Shown in pieces: positions 17,937 through 26,849 of a DNA stretch of 64,000 bases (position 1 is the first letter of the stretch; each line of letters starts with the position of its first letter). Where the stretch lies: contig CAIPGC010000106.1 in assembly GCA_903864505.1 (NCBI GenBank), forward strand, positions 1-64,000. Reading direction: 5' to 3'. A program made the position numbers and the translations under genes. This stretch comes from an uncultured beta proteobacterium. Lineage in GTDB: Bacteria > Pseudomonadota > Gammaproteobacteria > Burkholderiales > Burkholderiaceae_C. Below the pieces are notes generated by a model that did not search any database, was not told the origin of the DNA, and saw only the letters and a list, made by a program, of their open reading frames with translations.

Positions 17937-19475
17937 ATGCAAGGTTGCAACACGTCTTGGGTGTTTGGCGGCGTGGACGGTGGCGGTTCTGTTCGGCGTG
18001 CGCTGGCCTGCCTGACCCTGATCGCCGTAGCGGCGGCATCGCCGCAAATCGCAAGCGCTGGGGGACAGGTTACGCGATCCTGTCGTGTCGAGGGAATGCC
18101 CAATGAGTTGCAGTGCGGACTGGTACAGCGCCCGCTCGATCCGGCAAACCGGGCTGGGGTGCAGATCGAGGTGCATTACCTGGTGGTGCCAGCGATGGCG
18201 CGCAACAAACAGCCAGATGCCGTGTTGGTGCTTGCGGGCGGCCCTGGTCAAAGCGCGGTCGATATTGCACCGCTGGTCATGTCCCGGTTGTCCCGGCTCA
18301 ACAATCGCCGTGACATGGTGTTCATCGATCAGCGTGGAACCGGTCGCTCGGCGCCGTTGCAGTGCGAAGACGAGTCCCGTTTGTCGGTGCAGGAGTCGCT
18401 GGACCCCGAAAAACAGTTGGCACGCATACGCCAGTGCAGCGAAACGCTGGGCAAGTTGCCGTATGGAGATCTCCGCTTTTTTAACACAACGCTTGCGGTG
18501 CAGGACTTTGATGCCGTGCGGGCGCAGCTGGGTGTGCCGCAATGGAATCTGGTAGGGGCATCGTATGGCACGCGTGCGGCACTGGAGTATCTGCGTCTGT
18601 TCCCAGACAAAGTTCGTCGCACAATCATGGATGGTGTCGCTCCGCCCGATATGGTGCTGCCCGCAAGTTTCTCGGTGGACGGGCAGGCAGCGCTGGAGCA
18701 GATTTTTTCGGCTTGCGCCAAAGATACCCAGGGCAACACAGCGTGTAGCAGGCGTTACCCCAAGCTGCGCACGCAGTGGACCGAATTGCTGCAGAGTTTG
18801 CCGCGCGCGGTCAGCGTGGACCACCCGTTGACCGGCGTTTCGGAGCGCTTTACGCTCAGTCGCGGCGCATTGCTGCAGGCGGTGCGTGCACCCTTGTATG
18901 CGCCGACTCTGGCTTCCGGCCTGCCAGCCGCCATTCACGCAGCGGCACAGGGTCGCTTTGAAGGCTTGGTCGGATTGTCCGGCGCTCTGGGCAACCGCAA
19001 GTCGATGCGGCTGGCTTTGGGAATGCATTTTTCAGTGGTGTGTGCCGAAGACGTGCCCCGTATGACCAGCGCTGCAGCGGTGTCAGGGCCGGACTTTGGC
19101 GCCGAGGATGCCGAAAAATACGCCAGCGTGTGCAAGTTCTGGCCGCGTGGCAAAGTGGACGATGCGTTTTACACGGTGCCAACAGCATCATCACCGGTGC
19201 TGTTGCTCAGTGGCGGCGCGGATCCGGTCACGCCACCGCGCCATGGCGAGCGTGTGGCCAAGGCCCTGGGTGCCAAAGCGCAGCACATCGTTGTCCCGGA
19301 GGCGGGGCACGGCGTGAGCGGCATCGGTTGCATGCGCGACGTGGTTGCCAGGTTTGTTACGGAATCGTCCGATGCGCAGGCCATGCCGCACGATGTGGCA
19401 TGCGCCACCAAGATACCGCGCCCCGGCGCTTTTCTACCCATCCAGAGCGGCATCTCTGCGGGAGACCGGCCATGA
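17937..19475 (+). CDS. Secreted alpha/beta hydrolase, TAP-like C-terminal domain (proline iminopeptidase-like)
   Basis: LVLAGGPGQSAVD, VFIDQRGTGRSAPLQCE, NLVGASYGTRAALEYLRLFPDKVRRTIMDGVAPPD, LLLSGGADPVTPPRHGERVAKALG. Exact start uncertain. Confidence 0.88.
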   Translation: MQGCNTSWVFGGVDGGGSVRRALACLTLIAVAAASPQIASAGGQVTRSCRVEGMPNELQCGLVQRPLDPANRAGVQIEVHYLVVPAMARNKQPDAVLVLAGGPGQSAVDIAPLVMSRLSRLNNRRDMVFIDQRGTGRSAPLQCEDESRLSVQESLDPEKQLARIRQCSETLGKLPYGDLRFFNTTLAVQDFDAVRAQLGVPQWNLVGASYGTRAALEYLRLFPDKVRRTIMDGVAPPDMVLPASFSVDGQAALEQIFSACAKDTQGNTACSRRYPKLRTQWTELLQSLPRAVSVDHPLTGVSERFTLSRGALLQAVRAPLYAPTLASGLPAAIHAAAQGRFEGLVGLSGALGNRKSMRLALGMHFSVVCAEDVPRMTSAAAVSGPDFGAEDAEKYASVCKFWPRGKVDDAFYTVPTASSPVLLLSGGADPVTPPRHGERVAKALGAKAQHIVVPEAGHGVSGIGCMRDVVARFVTESSDAQAMPHDVACATKIPRPGAFLPIQSGISAGDRP

Positions 19476-20263
19476 TTCATATCGACAACGTCAGCAAGGC
19501 CTTTGTAACTGCGGGTCCGGGCAAGCTTTTTCGCCAAGCGCCAAAGCAGACCATCCAAGCGGTAAACAACGTCCGGTTGCATGCCCCGAATGGCCGCATT
19601 ACCGGACTGCTTGGGCCCAATGGGGCGGGCAAAACAACGACTCTGCGCATGCTCGGCGCACTGTTTCAGCCGGACTCCGGAAACATTACCGTGGACGATA
19701 TTGCAGTTGCCACGCAGCCACGGCAGGCGCTGGCGCGCATGGGCATGCTGGGCGATGCGCGTGGCCTGTATCCGCGACTGACGGCCCGTGAAAACATCGT
19801 GTACTACGGTCGCCTGCAAGGCATGGACGCGGGCTCTGCCGAGGCACGTGCGCAGGAGTTGTCGCTGCTGTTGGACATGAGAACCATCCTGGATCGCCGC
19901 ACCGACGGATTCAGCCAGGGAGAGCGAATGAAAACAGCCCTGGCGCGTGCCCTGGTGCACGATCCTGCCAACATCGTTCTGGACGAACCCACCAATGGGC
20001 TCGATGTACTGGCCACCCGTGCCTTGCGTGAGGTGCTGCGCTATCTGCGCTCACCCGAGGGCGGCTCCAAGTGCATCGTGTTTTCGACCCACATCATGCC
20101 CGAGGTGGAGCAGCTGTGCGAGCACGTGGTGGTGATGGCGCAGGGCCGCAGCGTTGCGCAGGGTTCGGTAGAGGAACTGCTGGAGCAATCCGGGAAAACC
20201 CAGTTTGAGGATGCATTTGTACAGCTTGCGTTTGAGGCGCCAGCACAGGGAGCAACCGCATGA
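19472..20263 (+). CDS. ABC transporter ATP-binding protein (NatA-like)
   Basis: MIHIDNVSKAFV..., GLLGPNGAGKTTTLRMLGALF, SQGERMKTALARALVHDPANIVLDEPTNGLDV; ATGA overlap with upstream gene. Confidence 0.95.
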   Translation: MIHIDNVSKAFVTAGPGKLFRQAPKQTIQAVNNVRLHAPNGRITGLLGPNGAGKTTTLRMLGALFQPDSGNITVDDIAVATQPRQALARMGMLGDARGLYPRLTARENIVYYGRLQGMDAGSAEARAQELSLLLDMRTILDRRTDGFSQGERMKTALARALVHDPANIVLDEPTNGLDVLATRALREVLRYLRSPEGGSKCIVFSTHIMPEVEQLCEHVVVMAQGRSVAQGSVEELLEQSGKTQFEDAFVQLAFEAPAQGATA

Positions 20264-21438
20264 GCACTGGATTCTGGAGGAATTTTCAGGTGGTGGCGGT
20301 CAAGGAAGTGATTGATGCACTGCGCGACCGGCGTACCTTGTTGCGACTGATGGTGCCGGCGATCATGATGGGACCGTTGATCCTGCTTGGGCTGTCAGCC
20401 CTGCTCGCGTCTTTTGAAGACCGCGCCGAAAAGCGCGAAATTCTGGTGGCCGGTATTGCCAACGCGCCGACTTTGCGCAATTTTCTGGAGCGCCAGACCT
20501 ATACGATCAAGGAAGCTCCCACCGACTACGAAGCCATGTTGCGCGAGCGTACGCTGACGGACCCGGTAGTGGTGGTTGGTGACAGGTTCGAGCAGGAATT
20601 GCAGGAGGGCGAGCGCCCGACCGTGGAAATCGTCAGCGACAGTGCCAACCAGCGCGCAGGGGCGGGCGTGGGCAGCACCCAGCGTCTGTTGACGGGTTTC
20701 AATCAGGAGCGAGCCGTTCTGAACCTGGCGCTGCGTGGTGTGTCCGGGGATTTGCTGCAGTCGGTATCAGTTGAGGAACGCGATCTGGCCAGCGTGCAGG
20801 CGCGCGCTTCGCGCATTACGTCCATCATTCCCATGTTCATCATCATGGCGGTCCTTTACGGTGCCTTGACCGCGTCGCTGGACAGCACCGCGGGTGAACG
20901 TGAACGCGGATCACTCGAACCATTGCTGATGAATCCGGTGCAACATCTGGCGCTGGTAGCGGGCAAGTGGAGTGCCGTGGCGACGCTGGGGTTGATGATG
21001 GCCTTGCTCGCCAGTTTGAGTTTCATTCCGGCCCAGTGGTTCATCAAGAGTGACAGCTTGCAGGCCATGTTCCAGTTCGGTGTGTGGGAAGTGCTGCCTT
21101 TCATCGTGCTGCAGGTGCCACTGGCAGCCGGCCTGGGCGCCGGCCTGATGGCGGTGGCGATTCGCTCCAAGTCGTTCAAGGAGGCGCAGGCCAGCAGCGG
21201 CTTGCTGATCGCAGCGGTGACGATGACCCCCATGATCGGTATCATGAATCCCGGAGGCGATGCCTGGTGGTATTTGTGGCTGCCCGGGCTGAGCCAAAAC
21301 ACGCTGATGCTGCGCGTGCTCAAGGGAGAGTCACTGGGTTTTCTGCAGATCATGCCCAGCCTGCTGGTGGGCACACTGCTGACGCTTGGGTGTCTGTATT
21401 ACGTGGCGCACTCCATGCGCCAGGCCGTGTCGCGGTAA
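20260..21438 (+). CDS. ABC-2 type transporter permease (NatB-like)
   Basis: VVAVKEVIDALRDRRTLLRLMVPAIMMGPLILLGLS..., DSTAGERERGSLEPLLMNPVQHLALVAGKW. Confidence 0.93.
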   Translation: MSTGFWRNFQVVAVKEVIDALRDRRTLLRLMVPAIMMGPLILLGLSALLASFEDRAEKREILVAGIANAPTLRNFLERQTYTIKEAPTDYEAMLRERTLTDPVVVVGDRFEQELQEGERPTVEIVSDSANQRAGAGVGSTQRLLTGFNQERAVLNLALRGVSGDLLQSVSVEERDLASVQARASRITSIIPMFIIMAVLYGALTASLDSTAGERERGSLEPLLMNPVQHLALVAGKWSAVATLGLMMALLASLSFIPAQWFIKSDSLQAMFQFGVWEVLPFIVLQVPLAAGLGAGLMAVAIRSKSFKEAQASSGLLIAAVTMTPMIGIMNPGGDAWWYLWLPGLSQNTLMLRVLKGESLGFLQIMPSLLVGTLLTLGCLYYVAHSMRQAVSR

Positions 21439-21461
21439 GCCAGCATCGGGGCCAGCAGGCC

Positions 21462-22376
21462 TTACTTGCGCATCAGCGTGCTCTTGCCAAACAGCGACTC
21501 GATCAGGTCCACCGCCACTTCGGCGGTGCGGTTGCGTTCATCGAGCGCGGGGTTGAGTTCCATCACATCCAGCGAGCCCAGGCGACCGGTGTCGGCAATC
21601 ATTTCCATGCACAACTGCGCTTCGCGGTAGCTTGGGCCGCCGCGCACAGTGGTTCCCACGCCGGGTGCAATGTCGGGGTCCAGAAAGTCCACGTCAAAGC
21701 TCACATGCAAGTGGGTGTTTACGTCCATCAGGGCCAACGCCAGTTCCACCGCGGCGCGCATGCCCATTTCGTCGATGTAGCGCATGTCGAACACTTCCAG
21801 GTCCTGCTCATGCACAAAGCGTTTTTCACCTTCATCGACACTGCGAATTCCGAGTTGCCGGACCCACTTGGGGCTGATGGCCGGCACCTTCCCTCCGATT
21901 TCGATCAGCGACTGGGGACCGTGTCCACACAGGCATGCCACCGGCATGCCGTGGATGTTGCCGCTGGGCGTGAGCGTACTGGTGTTGAAGTCGGCATGGG
22001 CATCGAGCCACAGCACGCGCAGCTTCTTGCCGGTATCGCGGCAGTAGCGTGCGACGGCGCTGATGGACCCAATGCCCAGGCAGTGGTCCCCCCCGAGCAG
22101 AATGGGCAACCGTCCCGCGGTCAGTTCGGCGTGCACCGCGTTGTGCACCACCTGGTTCCACGCGGTCACTTCTGCCAAATGCCGGTAGCCCTCCACCGGC
22201 GGCAACCACGGGTTACTCGGCCCGGTCAGGTTGCCACGGTCTTGCACGTCCAAGCCCTGGTGCGCCAGCACGCCTGCAATGTGGGCAACGCGCAGCGCCT
22301 CGGGCCCCATGCTGGCACCGCGACTGCCTGCACCAATATCGGTGGGGGCGCCAATCAGGCTGACTTTTTTATTCAT
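21462..22376 (-). CDS. Arginase/agmatinase family protein
   Basis: MNKKVSLIGAPTDIGAGSRGASMGPEALR, LLGGDHCLGIGSISAVA, WLDAHADFNT, SFDVDFLDPDIAPGVGTTVRGG. Confidence 0.93.
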   Translation of the reverse strand: MNKKVSLIGAPTDIGAGSRGASMGPEALRVAHIAGVLAHQGLDVQDRGNLTGPSNPWLPPVEGYRHLAEVTAWNQVVHNAVHAELTAGRLPILLGGDHCLGIGSISAVARYCRDTGKKLRVLWLDAHADFNTSTLTPSGNIHGMPVACLCGHGPQSLIEIGGKVPAISPKWVRQLGIRSVDEGEKRFVHEQDLEVFDMRYIDEMGMRAAVELALALMDVNTHLHVSFDVDFLDPDIAPGVGTTVRGGPSYREAQLCMEMIADTGRLGSLDVMELNPALDERNRTAEVAVDLIESLFGKSTLMRK

Positions 22377-23380
22377 GCTTTCTGCAGCTTGAAAGTGGGC
22401 AGGCGCTCGCCGACCAGGGTGCCGCGTGCGTTGATGAGGGGCTGGGCGCGCCAGGGCCGCAAAGACTCTCTTTGTTCTGCATCGAGCCATTCCAGTTGGT
22501 CCATGACCTCCACCGTGGCGGCATACAGCGCCGGTTTGTTGCCGTCGATGATCTTGATGGCGAATGCCTCGCCGCGCAGCGTGCTGCCTATCACCTGCAC
22601 GCCGTCGGCTCCTACCTTGCTGACCCAGTCACCGCGTCCGGCCTGCATGAAAGCCAGGTCGCTGCGCCCGGTGCCACTGACCATCTCGGGGTGCCGGGTC
22701 ATGGCCTGGCTGAGTTGTGCAAAGCTGCTTCCAAACTCGGTGTCGCGCTCGCCGCTGGCCAGCCGTGCATAGCCATAGGCCAGTTTCGACAGGGGCATCG
22801 CGTAGTTGGGGGCAGAGCAGCCGTCGGTACCCGGCTTAAGGTCTTCCACGCTCAACCCGACTGCGCGCGCCACGTCCCTGCGAATAGCGTGCTGCAGTGG
22901 ATGGTCCGGGGCAATGTAATCGTCCACGCTTTGGCCGTGCTGGACACAGTAGGCCAAAAACCCCGAGTGCTTGCCGCTGCAGTTGTTGTGCCGTTCGTCA
23001 AAGACAGCGTCGGGTGGCGGTGCCTTGTCGAAGAAAGTGAACCCGAGGGGCACGTGGCAGCCACAGCGCAGCGTCTTGTAGTTCAGGCCAATCCGGTCCA
23101 GCATGCCCTGCGCGGCCTGTACATGCGCTTCCTCGCCGCTGTGGCTGGCACACATCAGCGCTACCTGGGACGTGCTGAATCCAAAATGCCCGGGACCGCC
23201 GCCCTCCACGAAGGGCAGCGCCTGCAAGGCCTTGAGTGTGGAGCGCGTAAAGGTCAGCCTGTGCGGGTCCCCCGCATGGGCAGTGAGCTGGCCGCGCGTA
23301 TTGACGACGGCCACCGCTCCCAGGTGCAGGTTTTCGGTCAGGCCACCACGGGTGAGTTGGATCAGGGGTGCTAGATTCAT
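22373..23380 (-). CDS. Asparaginase (Pfam Asparaginase_II type)
   Basis: MNLAPLIQLTRGGLTENLHLGAVAVVNTRGQLTAHAGDPHRLTFTRSTLKALQALPFVEGG, NCSGKHSGFLAYCV, DGCSAPNYAMPL. Confidence 0.88.
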   Translation of the reverse strand: MNLAPLIQLTRGGLTENLHLGAVAVVNTRGQLTAHAGDPHRLTFTRSTLKALQALPFVEGGGPGHFGFSTSQVALMCASHSGEEAHVQAAQGMLDRIGLNYKTLRCGCHVPLGFTFFDKAPPPDAVFDERHNNCSGKHSGFLAYCVQHGQSVDDYIAPDHPLQHAIRRDVARAVGLSVEDLKPGTDGCSAPNYAMPLSKLAYGYARLASGERDTEFGSSFAQLSQAMTRHPEMVSGTGRSDLAFMQAGRGDWVSKVGADGVQVIGSTLRGEAFAIKIIDGNKPALYAATVEVMDQLEWLDAEQRESLRPWRAQPLINARGTLVGERLPTFKLQKA

Positions 23381-23461
23381 TCCAGCATTGTCGGACAAAT
23401 TTCCAGAGGCCGGGTCTTGTCACTTGCCTGACGCAGCGCAGCGCTGAAGCACAATGCCGAC

Positions 23462-25270
23462 ATGAACCAAATTCGCTCCCCCTTGCAGGCCCAGATTGTG
23501 CAGTGGCTGGTGTCGGCGGGCTCGCCCGTACGCGGCGGTGACGTGGTGGTCATTCTGGAGGCCATGAAGATGGAGCACGAGGTGCGCGCCGTGGTGGATG
23601 GCCGCATTACCGAGTTGCTGTACTCCCCCGGCGACATCGTGCACGAAGGCGAGGTGCTATGCATATCGGAGCATGCCACGCACGATTTGCGAGGGCTGGA
23701 GGCGAATACTGCTTCTAACTCCGAGCGAAAAAATGGCACGCAGGTGCGCGGCGATCTGCAACGATTGCAGCAACGCGTGGCCTTTGCGCTCGACAGCAGT
23801 CGGCCGCAGGCGCTCGCCAAGCGCCATGCGGCGGGGCTGCGCACGGCGCGGGAAAACATCGCTGACTTGTGCGATGCCGGGTCGTTCATTGAGTACGGGG
23901 CGCTGGCCGTGGCCGCCCAGAGTCGTCGCCGAACGGAAGCGGATCTGATACAGAACACCCCGGCCGACGGCATGGTCACAGGCGTGGGGACCGTGCACGG
24001 CAAGTCAGTGGTGGCCATGGCCTACGATGCCACCGTGCTGGCGGGCACCCAGGGCATGCGCAACCACCAGAAGACCGACCGCATGCTGGCCCTGGCGCTG
24101 CAGAACCAATTGCCGGTGGTGCTGTTTGCCGAAGGCGGTGGCGGACGACCGGGCGATGTGGACATGCCCATCGTGGCGGGTTTGCACGTCACCACCTTTG
24201 CCAGCTTTGCCCGCCTCAATGGACAGGTGCCGGTGGTCGGCATTGCAGCCGGGCGCTGCTTTGCCGGCAACGCGGCGCTGCTGGGTTGCAGCGATGTGAT
24301 CATCGCCACCAAGAACGCCAACATTGGCATGGGTGGGCCCGCCATGGTCGAAGGCGGTGGCCTGGGCCTGTTCAAGCCCGAACAGATCGGCCCGACCAGC
24401 GTTCAGCACCCCAATGGTGTGATCGACATCCTGGTGGACGATGAGGTCCAGGCCGCGGCTTCGGCCCGCCATTACCTGTCATTCTTCCAGGGTCCGACAG
24501 GCGAATCTTCTGCGCCGTCGCAGGAAGCATTACGCAACGTGGTGCCGGAGAACCGACTGCGGGTGTACGACACGCGCCTTGCCATGCAGGGCATTGCCGA
24601 TGCAAACAGCCTGCTCGCATTGCGTGACGGTTTTGGCATTGGCATCCACACGGCGCTGGCGCGTGTGGGGGGCAAACCGGTAGGCATGCTGGCCAGCAAC
24701 CCGTTGCATCTGGGTGGCGCCATAGATGCCGACGCGGCCGACAAGGCGGCGCGCTTCATGCAGTTGTGCAACGCGCACGGCTTGCCGCTGATCAGCCTGG
24801 TCGATACCCCCGGTTTTATGGTCGGGCCCGACACCGAAGCCACGGCCCAGGTGCGCCACGTGAGCCGCATGTTCGTGGCAGCGGCGCATCTGCGCGTGCC
24901 CTATCTGAGCGTGGTGCTGCGCAAGGGCTACGGTCTGGGCGCCATGGCCATGACGGCGGGCGGCTTTCATTCGCCCCTGTTTACCGTGGCCTGGCCCAGT
25001 GGTGAATTTGGTGCCATGGGGCTCGAAGGGGCTGTGCGTCTGGGCTTTCGCAAGGAACTCGAAGCCGTCCCTGAAGGGCCCGAGCGGCAGGCGCTGTACG
25101 AGCAGTTGCTGGCGCGGCAATACGACAACGGCAGCGCCATCCAGATGGCGACCACGCTGGAAATCGATGCCGTGATCGATCCGGCCCACACGCGGGAGTG
25201 GATACTGCGGGGGTTGCAGGCAGGGAAAGTGTTGTCGTCGACCGGCGGGCTCAGTGTTGACACCTGGTGA
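23462..25270 (+). CDS. Biotinyl-domain / carboxyltransferase fusion (acyl-CoA carboxylase type)
   Basis: N-terminal VVVILEAMKMEHEVRAVVDGRITELLYSPGDIVHEGEVL (biotinylation site) fused to carboxyltransferase domain RHAAGLRTARENIADLCDAGSFIEYG...GFHSPLFTVAWPSGEFGAMGLEGAVRLGFRKEL. Confidence 0.92.
   Translation: MNQIRSPLQAQIVQWLVSAGSPVRGGDVVVILEAMKMEHEVRAVVDGRITELLYSPGDIVHEGEVLCISEHATHDLRGLEANTASNSERKNGTQVRGDLQRLQQRVAFALDSSRPQALAKRHAAGLRTARENIADLCDAGSFIEYGALAVAAQSRRRTEADLIQNTPADGMVTGVGTVHGKSVVAMAYDATVLAGTQGMRNHQKTDRMLALALQNQLPVVLFAEGGGGRPGDVDMPIVAGLHVTTFASFARLNGQVPVVGIAAGRCFAGNAALLGCSDVIIATKNANIGMGGPAMVEGGGLGLFKPEQIGPTSVQHPNGVIDILVDDEVQAAASARHYLSFFQGPTGESSAPSQEALRNVVPENRLRVYDTRLAMQGIADANSLLALRDGFGIGIHTALARVGGKPVGMLASNPLHLGGAIDADAADKAARFMQLCNAHGLPLISLVDTPGFMVGPDTEATAQVRHVSRMFVAAAHLRVPYLSVVLRKGYGLGAMAMTAGGFHSPLFTVAWPSGEFGAMGLEGAVRLGFRKELEAVPEGPERQALYEQLLARQYDNGSAIQMATTLEIDAVIDPAHTREWILRGLQAGKVLSSTGGLSVDTW
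23656..23722 (+). repeat. Dispersed GCT-N11-AGC element at the domain junction of the biotinyl-carboxyltransferase fusion
   Basis: gctatgcatatcggagcatgccacgcacgatttgcgagggctggaggcgaatactgcttctaactcc. Confidence 0.6.
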
Positions 25271-25310
25271 GCCAAACGTTGAATCGGTGTACCGTCTTGA
25301 AGGAGCGATT

Positions 25311-25526
25311 TTGAGAACTATTTTTGCCTTGCTCGGGCCTGGTGTTGCTCTGGTTTTGCTTGTCTGCGGGTGTTCCACCGCCACGATGTACGAGTCCACC
25401 AAAGCGTGGCAGCGCAACGAGTGCCAGAAATTGCAGGACAAGGCCGAGCGCGACCGCTGCCTGGCCAGCAACAACGCCAGCTATGACACCTACCGCAAGC
25501 AGACTGAAACCGGGAAGAACGATTAG
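25311..25526 (+). CDS. Small lipoprotein
   Basis: TTG start preceded by aggag; MRTIFALLGPGVALVLLVCGCSTATMYESTKAWQRNECQKLQDKAERDRCLASNNASYDTYRKQTE. Lipobox-like LVCGC. Confidence 0.75.
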   Translation: MRTIFALLGPGVALVLLVCGCSTATMYESTKAWQRNECQKLQDKAERDRCLASNNASYDTYRKQTETGKND

Positions 25527-25632
25527 CCGATCGCTCCGCCGTGTGCACGGCAAGAAACAGTCTTTGCCCTGGCGTGATAAGCTGCCCGTTTCCATTTCTT
25601 GACCCGCACACTAGAACCATCAGGAGATTGCC

Positions 25633-26760
25633 ATGCCCGGCTTAGTACCCCACATTGACCCCGACGGATTGCTGGAATTTTCCGTCGTCTACACCGACCG
25701 CGCGCTGAACCATATGTCGCAGCGTTTTCAGGGTGTGATGAAGGACATTTCCAGTATTTTGAAAGAGGTCTACCACGCCAAGTCTGCGGTGCTGGTTCCC
25801 GGCAGCGGCACCTTTGGCATGGAAGCCGTGGCGCGCCAGTTCGCGCAAGACAAGAAGGTTCTGGTCATTCGCAACGGATGGTTCAGCTTTCGCTGGACGC
25901 AGATCTTCGACATGGGTCGTATCCCGGCCCAGTCCACGGTGATGAAAGCGCGTCGCGTCAACGACAGCAAGCAGTCGCCCTGGATTCCGTGCCCGGTCGA
26001 TGAGGTGGTGGCTGCCATTGAACGCGACAAGCCCGACGTGGTGTTTGCTCCGCACGTGGAAACCGCTTGCGGCATGATGCTGCCCGACGATTACCTGCGC
26101 ACCGTGGCCAACGCCGTGCATGCGGCGGGCGGCTTGATGGTGCTGGACTGCATTGCCTCCGGCGCCATGTGGGTGAACATGGAGCACACCGGTGTGGATG
26201 TGCTGGTGAGTGCGCCGCAAAAGGGTTGGAGTGGGTCGCCCTGCTGTGCCATGGTGATGCTCAGCGAGCGCGCCCGTGCTGCGATTGATGCCACCACCAG
26301 TTCCAGTTTTGCCTGCGACCTGAAGAAATGGCTGCAGATCATGGAAGCCTACGAGGGCGGCGGTCACGCCTACCACGCCACCATGCCCACCGACGCGCTG
26401 GCGCGCCTGCGCGAGGTGATGCAGGAAACCCGCGCCTACGGTTTTGAGCGGGTCTGCGCCGAACAGCTTGAATTGGGCACCCGGGTGCGGGCGCTGTTTG
26501 AGAGTAAAGGCATTCAAAGTGTTGCTGCCGAAGGTTTTCAGGCCCCCGGCGTGGTGGTGAGCTACACCGAAGACCCCGGCATTCAGAACAGCAAAAAGTT
26601 TCTGGCGCTGGGACTGCAAACCGCCGCTGGCGTTCCGTTGCAATGCGATGAGCCGGCGGACTTCATGACCTTCCGGGTTGGCCTGTTTGGCCTGGAGAAG
26701 TTGCACAACGTGGACCGCACGGTTCAGCATCTGAGCCAGGCGCTGGATTCCCTGAGCTGA
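25633..26760 (+). CDS. PLP-dependent class V aminotransferase (alanine-glyoxylate/serine-glyoxylate type)
   Basis: LVPGSGTFGMEAVARQFAQDKKVLVIRNGWFSFRW, HVETACGMMLPDDYL, VLVSAPQKGWSGSPCCAMVMLSERA. Confidence 0.9.
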   Translation: MPGLVPHIDPDGLLEFSVVYTDRALNHMSQRFQGVMKDISSILKEVYHAKSAVLVPGSGTFGMEAVARQFAQDKKVLVIRNGWFSFRWTQIFDMGRIPAQSTVMKARRVNDSKQSPWIPCPVDEVVAAIERDKPDVVFAPHVETACGMMLPDDYLRTVANAVHAAGGLMVLDCIASGAMWVNMEHTGVDVLVSAPQKGWSGSPCCAMVMLSERARAAIDATTSSSFACDLKKWLQIMEAYEGGGHAYHATMPTDALARLREVMQETRAYGFERVCAEQLELGTRVRALFESKGIQSVAAEGFQAPGVVVSYTEDPGIQNSKKFLALGLQTAAGVPLQCDEPADFMTFRVGLFGLEKLHNVDRTVQHLSQALDSLS

Positions 26761-26767
26761 GAGAAAT

Positions 26768-26840
26768 ATGCGCCCCCAAGCTCACATTCGTTCACTGCCC
26801 CCCGAGGGGGCGCATGCCACCCTAGAGGCGGCTCGTCGGG
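26768..26840 (+). repeat. Intergenic palindromic GC-rich repeat, same type as 6021-6105
   Basis: atgcgcccccaagctcacattcgttcactgccccccgagggggcgcatgccaccctagaggcggctcg. Confidence 0.7.
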
Positions 26841-26849
26841 AGGCATGAC

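Noticed and set aside
17850-19028. 392-aa reverse ORF
   Set aside because: Antisense to the alpha/beta hydrolase gene, which has catalytic motifs; no motifs in the reverse frame.
21084-22772. 562-aa forward ORF over arginase/asparaginase
   Set aside because: Antisense to two clear enzyme genes; repetitive His/Gln/Arg composition typical of spurious frames.
25642-26730. 362-aa reverse ORF
   Set aside because: Antisense shadow of the class V aminotransferase gene.
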